52,975 nt of DNA from CAUPWF01 sp044425815 (GCA_044425815.1 JAWXVA010000006.1:1-52975); one strand, 5' to 3'. Numbered from the stretch's first letter, positions 1-8,031 are shown. A program made the numbers and translations. Notes: generated by a model not told the origin, from the sequence alone.

Positions 1-58
1 CTTCTGTTCCTTGCACTACGGTATAGTCTAATCGTTCTAATAATTGTGTTAATTTCAT
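1..58 (-). CDS. murE: MurE-like N-terminus (partial, runs off the window)
   Basis: Only 19 codons are visible, beginning MKLTQLLERLDYTVVQGTE on the minus strand. This resembles the N-terminus of UDP-MurNAc-tripeptide synthetase (MurE) of clostridia, a cytoplasmic ligase that adds the third amino acid to the peptidoglycan precursor. A strong ribosome binding site (GGGAGGG) lies about seven bases upstream of the ATG at 58. It is read in the same direction as the toxin-antitoxin-like pair just upstream, with only 30 bases between them, so it may receive readthrough. The identification rests on a short N-terminal signature and is tentative. Confidence 0.55.
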   Translation of the reverse strand, partial: MKLTQLLERLDYTVVQGTE

Positions 59-88
59 AAATGCACCCTCCCAAATTCGTAAACTTTA

Positions 89-730
89 TTATACCATCAA
101 TTCTTCCATACTGCAATGGAGCGCCTTCGCAAGTTTCAATAACGTCTCTGCTTGTGCTTTATTAATATCATTCTGCCTCTGTTCATACAATTGAATCATA
201 CGAAGTGAAACTCCAGATTGTTCAGCCAACACTTTCTGCGAGTAGCCCTGCATTCGTCGCAATCTCGCAACAGTTGTTTCTGTGTTCTTTCGATAAAGTT
301 CTATTCTGGTATCTAACACATCAACGAACTTTGAGATATCAGCCTCATGCAATGTAGGATATAGTTGTAATGCTATGTCAAATGTTACGTATTCCAATAA
401 TCTGCCAAAACTTAATTCTGATTCGAATTGATAGTAGGCTAATGACCACATGCCCCAGTATTCCGGACTTTTATCTAATGTGTAATATTGTTTTACCTCT
501 ATCTCTGTTCCAAATGTGATATACAACACTTCATGTGCTAATTCAATTCCAGACATTCCAACTGTGTATTTCGGATTCGCATGTTCTATCTCCTGTGCTA
601 GTCCACTTATAATGAACATATTCAAAAACCGATTTGCTTCGAACCCCATGCTATATACCGCATAATCTAGCATGCAGCCCAAATTATCCATCACTTCTGA
701 AATACATTCTTGTTTATAGGCATATATCAT
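89..730 (-). CDS. XRE-family HTH protein with DUF3791-like N-terminus (putative antitoxin)
   Basis: 213 residues. The C-terminal part (about 153-211) is an XRE/Cro helix-turn-helix, with the pattern RRMQGYSQKVLAEQSGVSLR followed by IQLYEQ. The N-terminal part contains NPKYTVGMSGIEL (52-64), which resembles the GxSGxEL core of the DUF3791 family often found beside DUF3990 proteins. Its start overlaps the 3' end of the DUF3990 gene by 17 bases, so the two are translationally coupled. By analogy with toxin-antitoxin operons the HTH protein would bind its own promoter and neutralise the partner; that is inference. The toxin-first gene order is less common than antitoxin-first. Confidence 0.7.
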   Translation of the reverse strand: MIYAYKQECISEVMDNLGCMLDYAVYSMGFEANRFLNMFIISGLAQEIEHANPKYTVGMSGIELAHEVLYITFGTEIEVKQYYTLDKSPEYWGMWSLAYYQFESELSFGRLLEYVTFDIALQLYPTLHEADISKFVDVLDTRIELYRKNTETTVARLRRMQGYSQKVLAEQSGVSLRMIQLYEQRQNDINKAQAETLLKLAKALHCSMEELMV

Positions 731-1388
731 TTTCTTTCCATCCTTTCCGCAATATATCTAACATGTATATGGATTCCGAAATACTTTTCTCTCCCCGTAT
801 CTTAAGATACGTATTTCGTGCTTCTCTATCTCTTGATAGTCGATTTATATAATATTGGCTCTGTGTTACTTCTTCATACCCAAGAAATGCTATATTGCAA
901 AACGCCTGCTTTGACTTAAGTACAATCTGTGTTCCTAACTTTCCTAATACCATGGCTCTTGATAATTGCTCTAATGATATTGTCCCATTCACAAAGCCTG
1001 TCGCAAATGCAAAATACGAATCATCTGCACGATATCCTATCACTACATCATAACTTGTAGTATCTATTAAAAATTCTTTTATCAAATATTCTCTCGCTTC
1101 CAACGCAAGATTACTTTTCAACTCAAATGTTCGGTTCGCAATCAACACAGCTAGCCAATTCAACACATGTTTATCTGCAAGATTTAAAACCTTCAGTTCT
1201 TTTGTCTCCAATTCATAATGATTCGCATAACCACCTACCACGGAAGTACATGCCCACTCTTTTGCCAACTCTAAAGATTCTGTGCAATAAAAGCTTTGCC
1301 CATAATCATTATTCTTTTTTCCCATTCCATACGTTGGCATTTGCACAACTTGAGACGAACCATGATACAATGTAACTTTTTGTTCCAT
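714..1388 (-). CDS. DUF3990 family protein (putative ADP-ribosyltransferase-like toxin)
   Basis: 224 residues. The N-terminus has the DUF3990 signature: LYHGS at 7-11 and NNDYGQSFYCTES at 26-38, followed by LAKEWA. DUF3990 is usually grouped with ADP-ribosyltransferase-like folds, where the N-terminal His and the Tyr/Ser motif shape the NAD pocket; no catalytic activity can be shown from sequence. It overlaps the downstream XRE/DUF3791-like gene. The start at 1388 has an AGAAGGGA ribosome binding site upstream. A hairpin terminator (1428-1476) separates it from the TrmB gene, so it probably has its own promoter, of which only a weak candidate (GATATG near 1411-1416) is visible. Most likely part of a toxin-antitoxin or phage-defence module. 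Confidence 0.65.
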   Translation of the reverse strand: MEQKVTLYHGSSQVVQMPTYGMGKKNNDYGQSFYCTESLELAKEWACTSVVGGYANHYELETKELKVLNLADKHVLNWLAVLIANRTFELKSNLALEAREYLIKEFLIDTTSYDVVIGYRADDSYFAFATGFVNGTISLEQLSRAMVLGKLGTQIVLKSKQAFCNIAFLGYEEVTQSQYYINRLSRDREARNTYLKIRGEKSISESIYMLDILRKGWKENDICL

Positions 1389-1427
1389 AATAATAAATCC
1401 CTTCTATCACATATCTCACAAAATTAA

Positions 1428-1476
1428 ATATCGTCAGAACGATACTTTTCAATAAGGTATATCGTTCTGACGATAT
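1428..1476 (-). terminator. Intrinsic terminator after the TrmB-type gene
   Basis: Perfect 17-bp inverted repeat (1428-1444 and 1460-1476) with a 15-base loop, beginning 15 bases after the stop at 1492. On the minus strand it is followed by TTTAATTTTG, as expected of a rho-independent terminator. It insulates the DUF3990 pair from the metabolic operon upstream. Confidence 0.75.
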
Positions 1477-1491
1477 CAAGTCAAGTTCATC

Positions 1492-2289
1492 CTAGAATAT
1501 ATCGCGAATCCTTTCCAAGTCTTCGCCGAATTTTTCTTCCATATCGCCTCTAAACATCTGTGCACTTTTATAGAAATACAAATCATGTCTTACACATTCC
1601 GAAGCTAAAATGACCATTGGTCTACTCTTTGTCCAAATCACTTCTGCAATATCATCGCCAATTATTTGGCCAAAGATTACTTCTGTATTATCAGATACCA
1701 ACGTAATCCAACGTCCGCCCATTTCAGCCTTCTTTTCTTCTACCATCCCATGACGACTATATTTCTGCAGTGGTAAGCGAAGACTCTTATCATGGCTGAA
1801 TACTACAATACCCATCTTTAATTCTTTCGCTTCTTGTTGTAGCAATTCGTCCATAATTAGTTCAATGTCATCATCCCATACCTGCAATAATAACTCCTGC
1901 TTTGTTTCATGAATTAGTTCGCGACATTTCGCAAAAATATTGGAGCGATTCTTGATATGCCAGATTTCATCTAAGTTTGTAGTCTGTGGAAATGCTCCTA
2001 ATCTTTCGTTTAATTCTGATAAAACACCTTTCGTCTCGTATCTCACTTTATCAACTACTTGACGAATTGGTATCGCAGAATACGTGTTGCTATTTTCATT
2101 TTCCGAATATAATATGAAGCCTTTCTGGATAAGATTTTCTAATATATTATAGATTTTCGAACGTGGAATCCCTGCCAGCTTACTTGTCTCATATCCCGAT
2201 AAATTCCCTCTCTGTAATACCGTCAAGTATACTTTCGATTCCGTATCAGACAATCCTATCTTATTTAGTAATAATATTTCTTTATCCAT
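1492..2289 (-). CDS. TrmB-family transcriptional regulator
   Basis: 265 residues from the ATG at 2289. That ATG is preferred over an upstream in-frame TTG (2304) because the GAGGG ribosome binding site overlaps that TTG and sits eight bases before the ATG. Residues about 8-75 form a winged helix typical of TrmB (GLSDTESKVYLTVLQRG, then IPRSKIYNILENLIQKGF). The C-terminal half resembles the TrmB effector-binding region. It is the last gene of the ornithine-cyclodeaminase/IlvD-like operon and probably senses a metabolite of that pathway, possibly acting on the palindromes at 5080-5104 and 5231-5251. The effector is unknown. Confidence 0.85.
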   Translation of the reverse strand: MDKEILLLNKIGLSDTESKVYLTVLQRGNLSGYETSKLAGIPRSKIYNILENLIQKGFILYSENENSNTYSAIPIRQVVDKVRYETKGVLSELNERLGAFPQTTNLDEIWHIKNRSNIFAKCRELIHETKQELLLQVWDDDIELIMDELLQQEAKELKMGIVVFSHDKSLRLPLQKYSRHGMVEEKKAEMGGRWITLVSDNTEVIFGQIIGDDIAEVIWTKSRPMVILASECVRHDLYFYKSAQMFRGDMEEKFGEDLERIRDIF

Positions 2290-2316
2290 ATTAGTTGCCC
2301 TCAATCATTTCTCGCT

Positions 2317-3969
2317 CTATATTTCCCAAGGCTGCATCGCTCCGCCTTCTTCTGCTGGTCTACACGTTTTGGCAAATATATTTAAGCAACCTTTTTGCTC
2401 TTTAAGTGGTGGGCATACCCATGACTTCTTACGTTCTGCTAATTCTTCGTCCGAGACTAATAATGATACTGTACCATTTGGAATATCTATCTCGATTTCA
2501 TCACCATTATTTACTAATGCAATGGCACCACCATCATAAGCTTCTGGTGATACATGCCCTATAATTGCACCAAAGTTAAATCCTGAGAATCTTGCATCGG
2601 AAATTAATCCTACACTCTTGTGTAACCCATGACCGATTAGTGCATCGATACTTAGCATTAATTCTTTCATTCCTGGTGCTCCTTTGCAGCCTTCATATCG
2701 GATCACAATAATATCTCCTGGCACAATTTCGCCTGCCTCGATTGCTTCAAATGCCACGCGATCTGTCTCGTATACTTTTGCCTTCCCTTTCATGTACTTC
2801 ACTTCTGTTGGTACTGCTGTCGGGCGAACAATCGCTCCATTTGGTGATAAATTTCCACGAAGTATCTTAAGTCCAGGCTCTTCAAACAATGGCTTTTCTA
2901 ACGTGTGAATCACTTTATTTGCTTCAGGTGTCACTGTTGCTAGATAGTCTCTCCATGTTTCTCCTGTCATCATCGGTGCATCAAGGAATAATTTGCTTTC
3001 TAGCATTTTCATTACATTTGGTACTCCACCTGCATAATGGAAATCTACCACCGTATATGGTCCACTAGGTATTACCGCATTGATACAAGGAATTTCTTTT
3101 GCGTACACTTCAAAATCTTCAAGTGACATTTTGATTCCGAGTTCATATGCCATGGTAAGAATATGTAGTACTGCATTCGTTGATCCTGCCACTGCCATAT
3201 CAAACATGACTGCATTTAGTAAGACTTCTTTCGTGATTAAATCTGATGGTTTTCTACCCGCTTTTGCTAATTCTACTGCACGCATTCCTGCTTCTCTTGC
3301 TTCACGTAATTTCATATTGTCAGATGCTGGAATTGTTGCTGTTCCTGGAAGTACTAAGTTAAATACTTCCCCTAGCATCTGCATCGTGTTCGCAGTCCCC
3401 ATAGATGGACACGCCCCAAATGATGGACACACACACCCTTCCATATAGTCTAATTCTTCATCACTTGCCCCTGAGAATCTTGCTGCATCTAAATCTGCTT
3501 CTACAACTGTTTTTCCTTCATATTTTCCTGCTTGCATCGATCCACCGGTTACGATCATAGATGGAATATCAAGTCTTGCTGCTGCCAAATAACATCCTGC
3601 AATAATATTATCACAAGATGCAATCATCGCTAATCCATCAAAATTATGTACTTTTGACACGAATTCTACCGACATTGCTACAATGTCTCTTCCCACTTGC
3701 TCGTATTTTAATTCTTCTGCACCATTCGCCATATTTCCACAAGTCGCTGGAATCCCAAATTCAATTGGCACTCCACCTGCTGCCCAGATTCCTTGTTTTA
3801 CTGCCTCTGCTATCTGACGCAAATGTGCCGATCCTGGAGAGCCTTCCATAAATGAATTCGGTACTCCAATATGCGGTTTTGTTTTAATATCACAATCGCA
3901 ATATCCTGCCGCCTTCATCATTACACGTCTGTGTGCTGCTTCTTTTCCGTTCCAAAACTCTGTTCCCAT
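2317..3969 (-). CDS. Divergent IlvD/Edd-family dehydratase
   Basis: 550 residues from the ATG at 3969, chosen because AGAGGAGAT lies just upstream; another in-frame ATG at 3987 is less well placed. Full-length IlvD/Edd architecture: conserved N-terminal KPHIGVPNS, CVCPSFGACPSMGTANTM for the central cysteine, and a C-terminal ARFSGFNFGAIIGHVSPEA carrying the FSG serine. Canonical dihydroxy-acid dehydratases have CDGIAMGH and CDKIIPGMLMAA; here these read TCGNMANG and CDNIIAGCYLAA, so the metal-binding Asp of the first motif and the Lys of the second are changed. It sits with an ornithine-cyclodeaminase-type gene and not with ilv genes. It probably dehydrates a different hydroxy or sugar acid; substrate unknown. 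Confidence 0.8.
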   Translation of the reverse strand: MGTEFWNGKEAAHRRVMMKAAGYCDCDIKTKPHIGVPNSFMEGSPGSAHLRQIAEAVKQGIWAAGGVPIEFGIPATCGNMANGAEELKYEQVGRDIVAMSVEFVSKVHNFDGLAMIASCDNIIAGCYLAAARLDIPSMIVTGGSMQAGKYEGKTVVEADLDAARFSGASDEELDYMEGCVCPSFGACPSMGTANTMQMLGEVFNLVLPGTATIPASDNMKLREAREAGMRAVELAKAGRKPSDLITKEVLLNAVMFDMAVAGSTNAVLHILTMAYELGIKMSLEDFEVYAKEIPCINAVIPSGPYTVVDFHYAGGVPNVMKMLESKLFLDAPMMTGETWRDYLATVTPEANKVIHTLEKPLFEEPGLKILRGNLSPNGAIVRPTAVPTEVKYMKGKAKVYETDRVAFEAIEAGEIVPGDIIVIRYEGCKGAPGMKELMLSIDALIGHGLHKSVGLISDARFSGFNFGAIIGHVSPEAYDGGAIALVNNGDEIEIDIPNGTVSLLVSDEELAERKKSWVCPPLKEQKGCLNIFAKTCRPAEEGGAMQPWEI

Positions 3970-4026
3970 AGCTATCTCCTCTTGCATTTATTCCTCTGTG
4001 CCACTCATACTTCTATTCTACTCTAT

Positions 4027-5013
4027 TTAATTCCACTCTGTTCCTACACCTGCTGCTTTTGCATTTTCATAAATCATATTCGCAGCCATCAAGTCTTGTG
4101 CTCCTACTCCTACCGTTTCAAAAACAATAATTTCTTCATCGTTTTCTCTCCCTACGATATTTCCTAAGATTACATCACCCAAATCGCCTGTAAAGTCCTC
4201 TTTTGTAATGGTTCCATCTTCTAACGGAATTAAGATATCCCCAGATTCTGATAATACCGCTTCTTCTGAATCGAAATAAATCTTAGATGCACGAGTCAAA
4301 ATCACTGGATCCATCTCTTGCATTTGATGTCTATATGCACCTACACAGCTCACTGTACAACCTGCTTTTACTTTTGTTGCATCAAATACTGGTTTCGTTG
4401 CTGGTGTCACTGTAATTAATAAATCCGCATTGTCCACTGCCGCATCTGAAGATTCTGCTGCAATGATTTTTGTTCCATACGAAGCAAGTTCTTCTTGCAT
4501 CTGAGCTACAAATGCTTCTGTTCTCTCTTTGTTCAAATCATAAACTCTAACTTCTGTCAATTCGCGAACTGCTAACATTGCTTCTAATTGTGTTGCCGCT
4601 TGACCACCTGTACCAATCAGCGCTCCGATTTTCGCATCTTTTCTTGCAAGTAATTCAAATGCTGCTCCCGATGCTGCCCCTGTTCTTAATTGTGTGACAT
4701 AGGTTCCATCCATAATGGCTTTTACAAATCCATCATTTCCATCAATCAATACCACTTGTGCTGGAGATGAGCTTTTCCCTTCATCGATATTATGTGGGAA
4801 TAAATTTACAATCTTTAACGACGCTCGATCAATCGACTCTGCATACGCAGGCATAAATAGGAAGCATCCATCTTTCTTTGGCACTTGGATTTGTGTACGA
4901 AGTGGTATTTCACAAGTTTTCTCTACTACTTGCACAAATGCCACCTTGTTTGTTTCAATTGCATCCTTAATGGAAAACACTTTTTTAATCTCTTCTCTTG
5001 TCAATAATAACAT
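4027..5013 (-). CDS. Ornithine cyclodeaminase / mu-crystallin family enzyme
   Basis: 328 residues, the usual length for this NAD(P)-dependent family, which includes ornithine cyclodeaminase, archaeal-type alanine dehydrogenase and pyrroline-2-carboxylate reductase. Visible features are TQLRTGAASGAAFELLAR and the dinucleotide-binding loop ALIGTGGQAATQLEAM, followed by VRVYDLN. The start has a GAGGAGG ribosome binding site. It is the first gene of the operon that continues with the IlvD-like dehydratase and TrmB regulator, and it is driven by a consensus promoter at 5101-5129. A reductive role on an imine or keto acid is plausible; the particular substrate cannot be read from the sequence. Confidence 0.8.
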   Translation of the reverse strand: MLLLTREEIKKVFSIKDAIETNKVAFVQVVEKTCEIPLRTQIQVPKKDGCFLFMPAYAESIDRASLKIVNLFPHNIDEGKSSSPAQVVLIDGNDGFVKAIMDGTYVTQLRTGAASGAAFELLARKDAKIGALIGTGGQAATQLEAMLAVRELTEVRVYDLNKERTEAFVAQMQEELASYGTKIIAAESSDAAVDNADLLITVTPATKPVFDATKVKAGCTVSCVGAYRHQMQEMDPVILTRASKIYFDSEEAVLSESGDILIPLEDGTITKEDFTGDLGDVILGNIVGRENDEEIIVFETVGVGAQDLMAANMIYENAKAAGVGTEWN

Positions 5014-5079
5014 CTCAATTCCTCCTCTTAATTTGTTCTAATTTTCTTCTACTTTACATGCTATACTGCCTATATTTTT

Positions 5080-5104
5080 TAGTCGCTACTTTTAGTAGCT
5101 ATTA
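5080..5104. promoter_or_regulatory. Palindromic operator candidate
   Basis: Near-perfect inverted repeat with 11-base arms (9 of 11 match) around a TTT centre; the core is GCTACT-TTT-AGTAGC. It begins at the end of the -10 element of the minus-strand promoter, where a bound repressor would block transcription of the ornithine-cyclodeaminase operon. The TrmB regulator of the same operon is the obvious candidate ligand; this is inference. Confidence 0.55.
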
Positions 5105-5129
5105 TAGACAATGTTTAGCGAAATGTCAA
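5101..5129 (-). promoter_or_regulatory. Consensus sigma-A promoter for the OCD/IlvD-like/TrmB operon
   Basis: Minus strand: TTGACA (5124-5129), 17-base spacer, TATAAT (5101-5106), a perfect match to the sigma-A consensus. It lies about 90 bases upstream of the start codon at 5013. Confidence 0.8.
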
Positions 5130-5190
5130 TTCTATTTCATTATTTTTTTGTGCAACCTGTACAAGTTTTAAATTACCTCAAAAACAATAT

Positions 5191-5219
5191 TGACATATCA
5201 GTGCGTAAGTCATATTATT
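5191..5219 (+). promoter_or_regulatory. Sigma-A promoter for the Xaa-Pro peptidase gene
   Basis: TTGACA (5191-5196), 17-base spacer, TATTAT (5214-5219). It is arranged divergently to the promoter at 5101-5129, with about 60 bases between the two -35 elements. Confidence 0.75.
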
Positions 5220-5230
5220 ATCAAAGATAT

Positions 5231-5251
5231 GTAGTAACCATTTGTAACTAC
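5231..5251. promoter_or_regulatory. Second operator candidate, downstream of the peptidase promoter
   Basis: Inverted repeat GTAGTAAC ... GTAACTAC (one mismatch between arms), starting 11 bases after the -10 element, between promoter and ribosome binding site (GGAAGGAG). Like the element at 5080-5104 it uses GTAG/CTAC arms, which suggests one regulator for both divergent units. Confidence 0.45.
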
Positions 5252-5265
5252 GGAAGGAGTTTCTA

Positions 5266-6342
5266 ATGAATAAGATGAATTGTTTATACTCTGCAATGGA
5301 TGCGAACGACATTGATGCTTTTTATATCACCAAAGAGGCCAATGTAAAGTATATATCAGGTTACCCTGATGAACTCGCTTACCTATTCATTTGCAAAGAC
5401 GAAAAATATATTATTACGGATGCTAGATTTATAGAAGAAGCTATGCATTCTTGTCCAGACTTTACCGTTGTCAATTGGCACGAATATTCTCGCAGTATCC
5501 CTAATACGATATTTGCATTGTGCGAGAAACACAATATCTCCAGACTTGGATTCGAAAAAAATTTCACTACTTATGATAAGTATGAAAGTTTACGTACTCT
5601 TTCAGAAGACAAAAGCACTGTTCTTGTTCCTACCGAAAATATCGTAGAAAGTCTTCGCTATACGAAAACAACTGACGAAATCGAAAACCTTCGCATTGCA
5701 TGTGAAATTGCAGATAAAGCACTCTACGACTTGATTCCGCACATAAAAGTTGGCGTGACAGAACGTGAATTATGTGCCCATCTTGAATTTGCTATGAAGA
5801 TGCATGGAGCACATGACCTAGGATTCGAGACCATTCTTATCTCTGGTGCCAAATCTTCCTTACTTCATGGAAAACCAGGTGACAAGAAAGTCGAATATGG
5901 CGATTTTGTACTTGTAGATTTTGGTGCAAAATACAATGGGTATATTTCTGATATGACTAGAACTTTTGTCGTAGGTGAAGCAAGCGATAAGCAAAAAGAA
6001 ATGTATGAGCTTGTCCGCCAAGGTCAACAAATAGGGCTTGATTATCTTGGTCCTAACGTACACGCTACTACCCCTGATGCCGAAATTCGTAAAACGATGA
6101 GTGACTGGGAGCAGTACTATTACGCTGGTATTGGACATGGTGTAGGTCTTGATTTACACGAAGAGCCATTCCTCGGTAATTATGGTTCAAAAACACTAGA
6201 ACCGGGGTGTGTCATCACCATGGAGCCTGGTCTATACATACCTGGTTGGGGCGGTGTTCGAATAGAAGACACTGTATTGATTACAGAAGAAGGCGCCGAG
6301 ATTCTAACTCATTTTCCTAAGCAATTAACGATAATTAAATAG
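5266..6342 (+). CDS. Xaa-Pro aminopeptidase / dipeptidase (M24B)
   Basis: 358 residues, typical of the short bacterial M24B peptidases that cleave Xaa-Pro bonds in the cytoplasm. An N-terminal creatinase-like domain (1-130) is followed by the pita-bread catalytic domain. The five metal ligands are all present: D218 (LVDFG), D229 (SDMTRTF), H291 (GIGHGVGLDLHEEP), E320 (TMEPG) and E334 (VRIEDT). A good GGAAGGAG ribosome binding site precedes the ATG. It is transcribed divergently from the ornithine-cyclodeaminase/IlvD-like operon with matching regulatory architecture, which suggests that proline-containing peptides may feed that pathway (inference). Confidence 0.9.
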   Translation: MNKMNCLYSAMDANDIDAFYITKEANVKYISGYPDELAYLFICKDEKYIITDARFIEEAMHSCPDFTVVNWHEYSRSIPNTIFALCEKHNISRLGFEKNFTTYDKYESLRTLSEDKSTVLVPTENIVESLRYTKTTDEIENLRIACEIADKALYDLIPHIKVGVTERELCAHLEFAMKMHGAHDLGFETILISGAKSSLLHGKPGDKKVEYGDFVLVDFGAKYNGYISDMTRTFVVGEASDKQKEMYELVRQGQQIGLDYLGPNVHATTPDAEIRKTMSDWEQYYYAGIGHGVGLDLHEEPFLGNYGSKTLEPGCVITMEPGLYIPGWGGVRIEDTVLITEEGAEILTHFPKQLTIIK

Positions 6343-6353
6343 ATTCCCCCTCT

Positions 6354-6397
6354 GAATAAGGAGCCATACAAGTATGTACTTGCATGACTCCTTATTC
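6354..6397. terminator. Bidirectional hairpin between convergent genes
   Basis: Inverted repeat with 21-base arms (19 of 21 match) and a two-base loop, lying between the convergent stops of the Xaa-Pro peptidase (6342) and DNA polymerase IV (6419). There is no clear T tract on either strand, so its strength is uncertain. Confidence 0.6.
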
Positions 6398-6418
6398 TAC
6401 CTCATCCAGGAATTCTAT

Positions 6419-7636
6419 TTATTCTTCTGTTGATTGCACTTCTACATTCGTATCTTGTTTACGCATCAAACTCCCTCTATGCACTGCATCATCTCCATAT
6501 TTCTCCTTAATCCGGTCAAGTGCTTCATCTAATCGTCTACGTTTAAAATCCAAATCAAACAAATTCATCTGCTCTGGTTCTTGTTCTCCCTGCAATTTTG
6601 CCGTTCGAATCCCAAGCAACCGCACTGGTTCACCCGTCCACAGCTCTTCAAACAATTTACACGCTGTCTGATAAATGGTATCATTGGCATTACTTGGTTG
6701 CTGTAATTGACATTGGTGAGAAACGGATTGAAAGGTATTATATTTTATCTCAACGCTAACCATATTTGCTTTTTGTGAAGAGCTTCTTAATCGCCCGCCC
6801 ACACTTTCTGCAAGTTCTAGTAAAACTTTTCGACTCTCTTCCATTGTAGTTAAGTCATTAGAAATGGTCGTGGAATTTCCTATTCCTTTTAATTTCGGTT
6901 CTACAACTCCTACTGTTGATTCATCAATTCCATTTGCGTAATTCCATAATAAATCCCCATGACTTTTTAGGTGCGTTCGTAGAATAGTCCTGTCAAATCC
7001 AGCTAGATCACCTATCGTTTTGATTTCCAGCTTTTCCATTGTCTTTACACTAGCTTTTCCAGCCATATAAAGCTCACCTACAGGCATGGGCCACATTTTC
7101 GCCTCTATTTCGTCTAGATATAAGGTGTGTATTTTATTGGGTTTTTGAAAATCCGATGCCATCTTTGCCAATACTTTACTTGTTGATATCCCTATATTCA
7201 CTGTAAATCCTAGCTTCTGATCAATTCCATCTTTTATTTGCATTGCACAGTCCAAAGGAGATTCGTATAAATGCGCAATTCCAGTAAAGTCAAGATAGCA
7301 TTCATCTACACTCACTTGCTCTATATCTGGTGTGTATGTCCGCAAATACTCCATCATCTTCTCACTATACTGCTTGTACATATTGTGGCAGGGTCTCTGG
7401 GTCACCAAATGGGGACATTTCCTAAATGCATCCGCTACTGGTTCCCCTGTCCGAATTCCATATTTCTTAGCTGGAATAGACTTGGCTAATACTACTCCAT
7501 GGCGGGTTTCTTGATCGCCTCCTATAATACTAGGTATGGTACGAAGATCCAACTCGCTTCCATTTTTTAAATTCTCAACTGCACTCCAACTAAGGAAGGC
7601 AGAATTCACGTCTATGTGAAATATAATAGATTGCAT
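6419..7636 (-). CDS. dinB: DNA polymerase IV (Y-family)
   Basis: 405 residues. Translesion polymerase with the catalytic carboxylates in place: D9 in FHIDVNSAF and D111/E112 in VSVDECYLDF. The palm and fingers are followed by the thumb helix-hairpin-helix region (about 180-240) and the little-finger domain (about 250-350). The C-terminus carries an acidic PEQMNLFDL, which resembles a beta-clamp-binding motif (QxxLF type) at about residue 358. It starts five bases after the stop of the YgjP-like gene, so the two form an operon. No LexA box was recognised upstream. Confidence 0.93.
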   Translation of the reverse strand: MQSIIFHIDVNSAFLSWSAVENLKNGSELDLRTIPSIIGGDQETRHGVVLAKSIPAKKYGIRTGEPVADAFRKCPHLVTQRPCHNMYKQYSEKMMEYLRTYTPDIEQVSVDECYLDFTGIAHLYESPLDCAMQIKDGIDQKLGFTVNIGISTSKVLAKMASDFQKPNKIHTLYLDEIEAKMWPMPVGELYMAGKASVKTMEKLEIKTIGDLAGFDRTILRTHLKSHGDLLWNYANGIDESTVGVVEPKLKGIGNSTTISNDLTTMEESRKVLLELAESVGGRLRSSSQKANMVSVEIKYNTFQSVSHQCQLQQPSNANDTIYQTACKLFEELWTGEPVRLLGIRTAKLQGEQEPEQMNLFDLDFKRRRLDEALDRIKEKYGDDAVHRGSLMRKQDTNVEVQSTEE

Positions 7637-7641
7637 GCTAT

Positions 7642-8031
7642 CTATCTCCTTATATATTTATACCCATTTTGCTTTAGCCATTCTTTGCGTTTCTTGTAGT
7701 TCGGCATCGCTCGTTCTACCTCGTCCCAGAATGCCTTTGAATGATTCATATGCTTTAAATGTGCCAATTCATGGACTACTACATACCGCCCCACCATCGG
7801 ATGCATCAATATTAACCGCCAGCTAAAATTCAGATTTCCTTGGGAGCTACAGCTTCCCCAGCGACTCTTCTGGTCTCGTATCGTGATTTTATTATACTGC
7901 ACACCCATTCTTGTACTATGATAATCACATTCCATCCGAATAATCGCTGCTGCCATTCTTCGATACATTTTCTCTAGGTCTGGATCCACCTTCTTTGCTA
8001 GATTTACCTCACTTCTCTGTAACCGTCTCAC
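7642..8031 (-). CDS. YgjP-like metallopeptidase-domain protein (short form)
   Basis: 129 residues starting at a GTG with AAGGGAG upstream. It carries the YgjP/DUF45 signature: ITIRDQKSRWGSCSSQGNLNFS, then zinc-binding HELAH at 87-91 and a third probable ligand in HMNHSKAFW (H97). Family members usually have 220-250 residues with an N-terminal beta-rich domain, so this protein corresponds to the C-terminal catalytic half only. No remnant of the missing half is obvious in the AT-rich region upstream. Function is unknown; it shares an operon with dinB. Confidence 0.8.
   Translation of the reverse strand: MRRLQRSEVNLAKKVDPDLEKMYRRMAAAIIRMECDYHSTRMGVQYNKITIRDQKSRWGSCSSQGNLNFSWRLILMHPMVGRYVVVHELAHLKHMNHSKAFWDEVERAMPNYKKRKEWLKQNGYKYIRR

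Noticed and set aside
1492..2304. TTG start at 2304 for the TrmB-type gene
   Set aside because: The ribosome binding site GAGGG overlaps this codon and is correctly spaced for the ATG at 2289.
2680..3450. Plus-strand ORFs of 74-122 codons opposite the IlvD-like gene
   Set aside because: They lie antisense to a full-length conserved protein, have no ribosome binding sites and no recognisable domain; they are shadows of the minus-strand codon pattern.
2317..3969. Canonical dihydroxy-acid dehydratase (ilvD) of branched-chain amino acid synthesis
   Set aside because: The CDG and CDK motifs are altered and no ilv or leu genes are nearby; a paralogous function is more likely.
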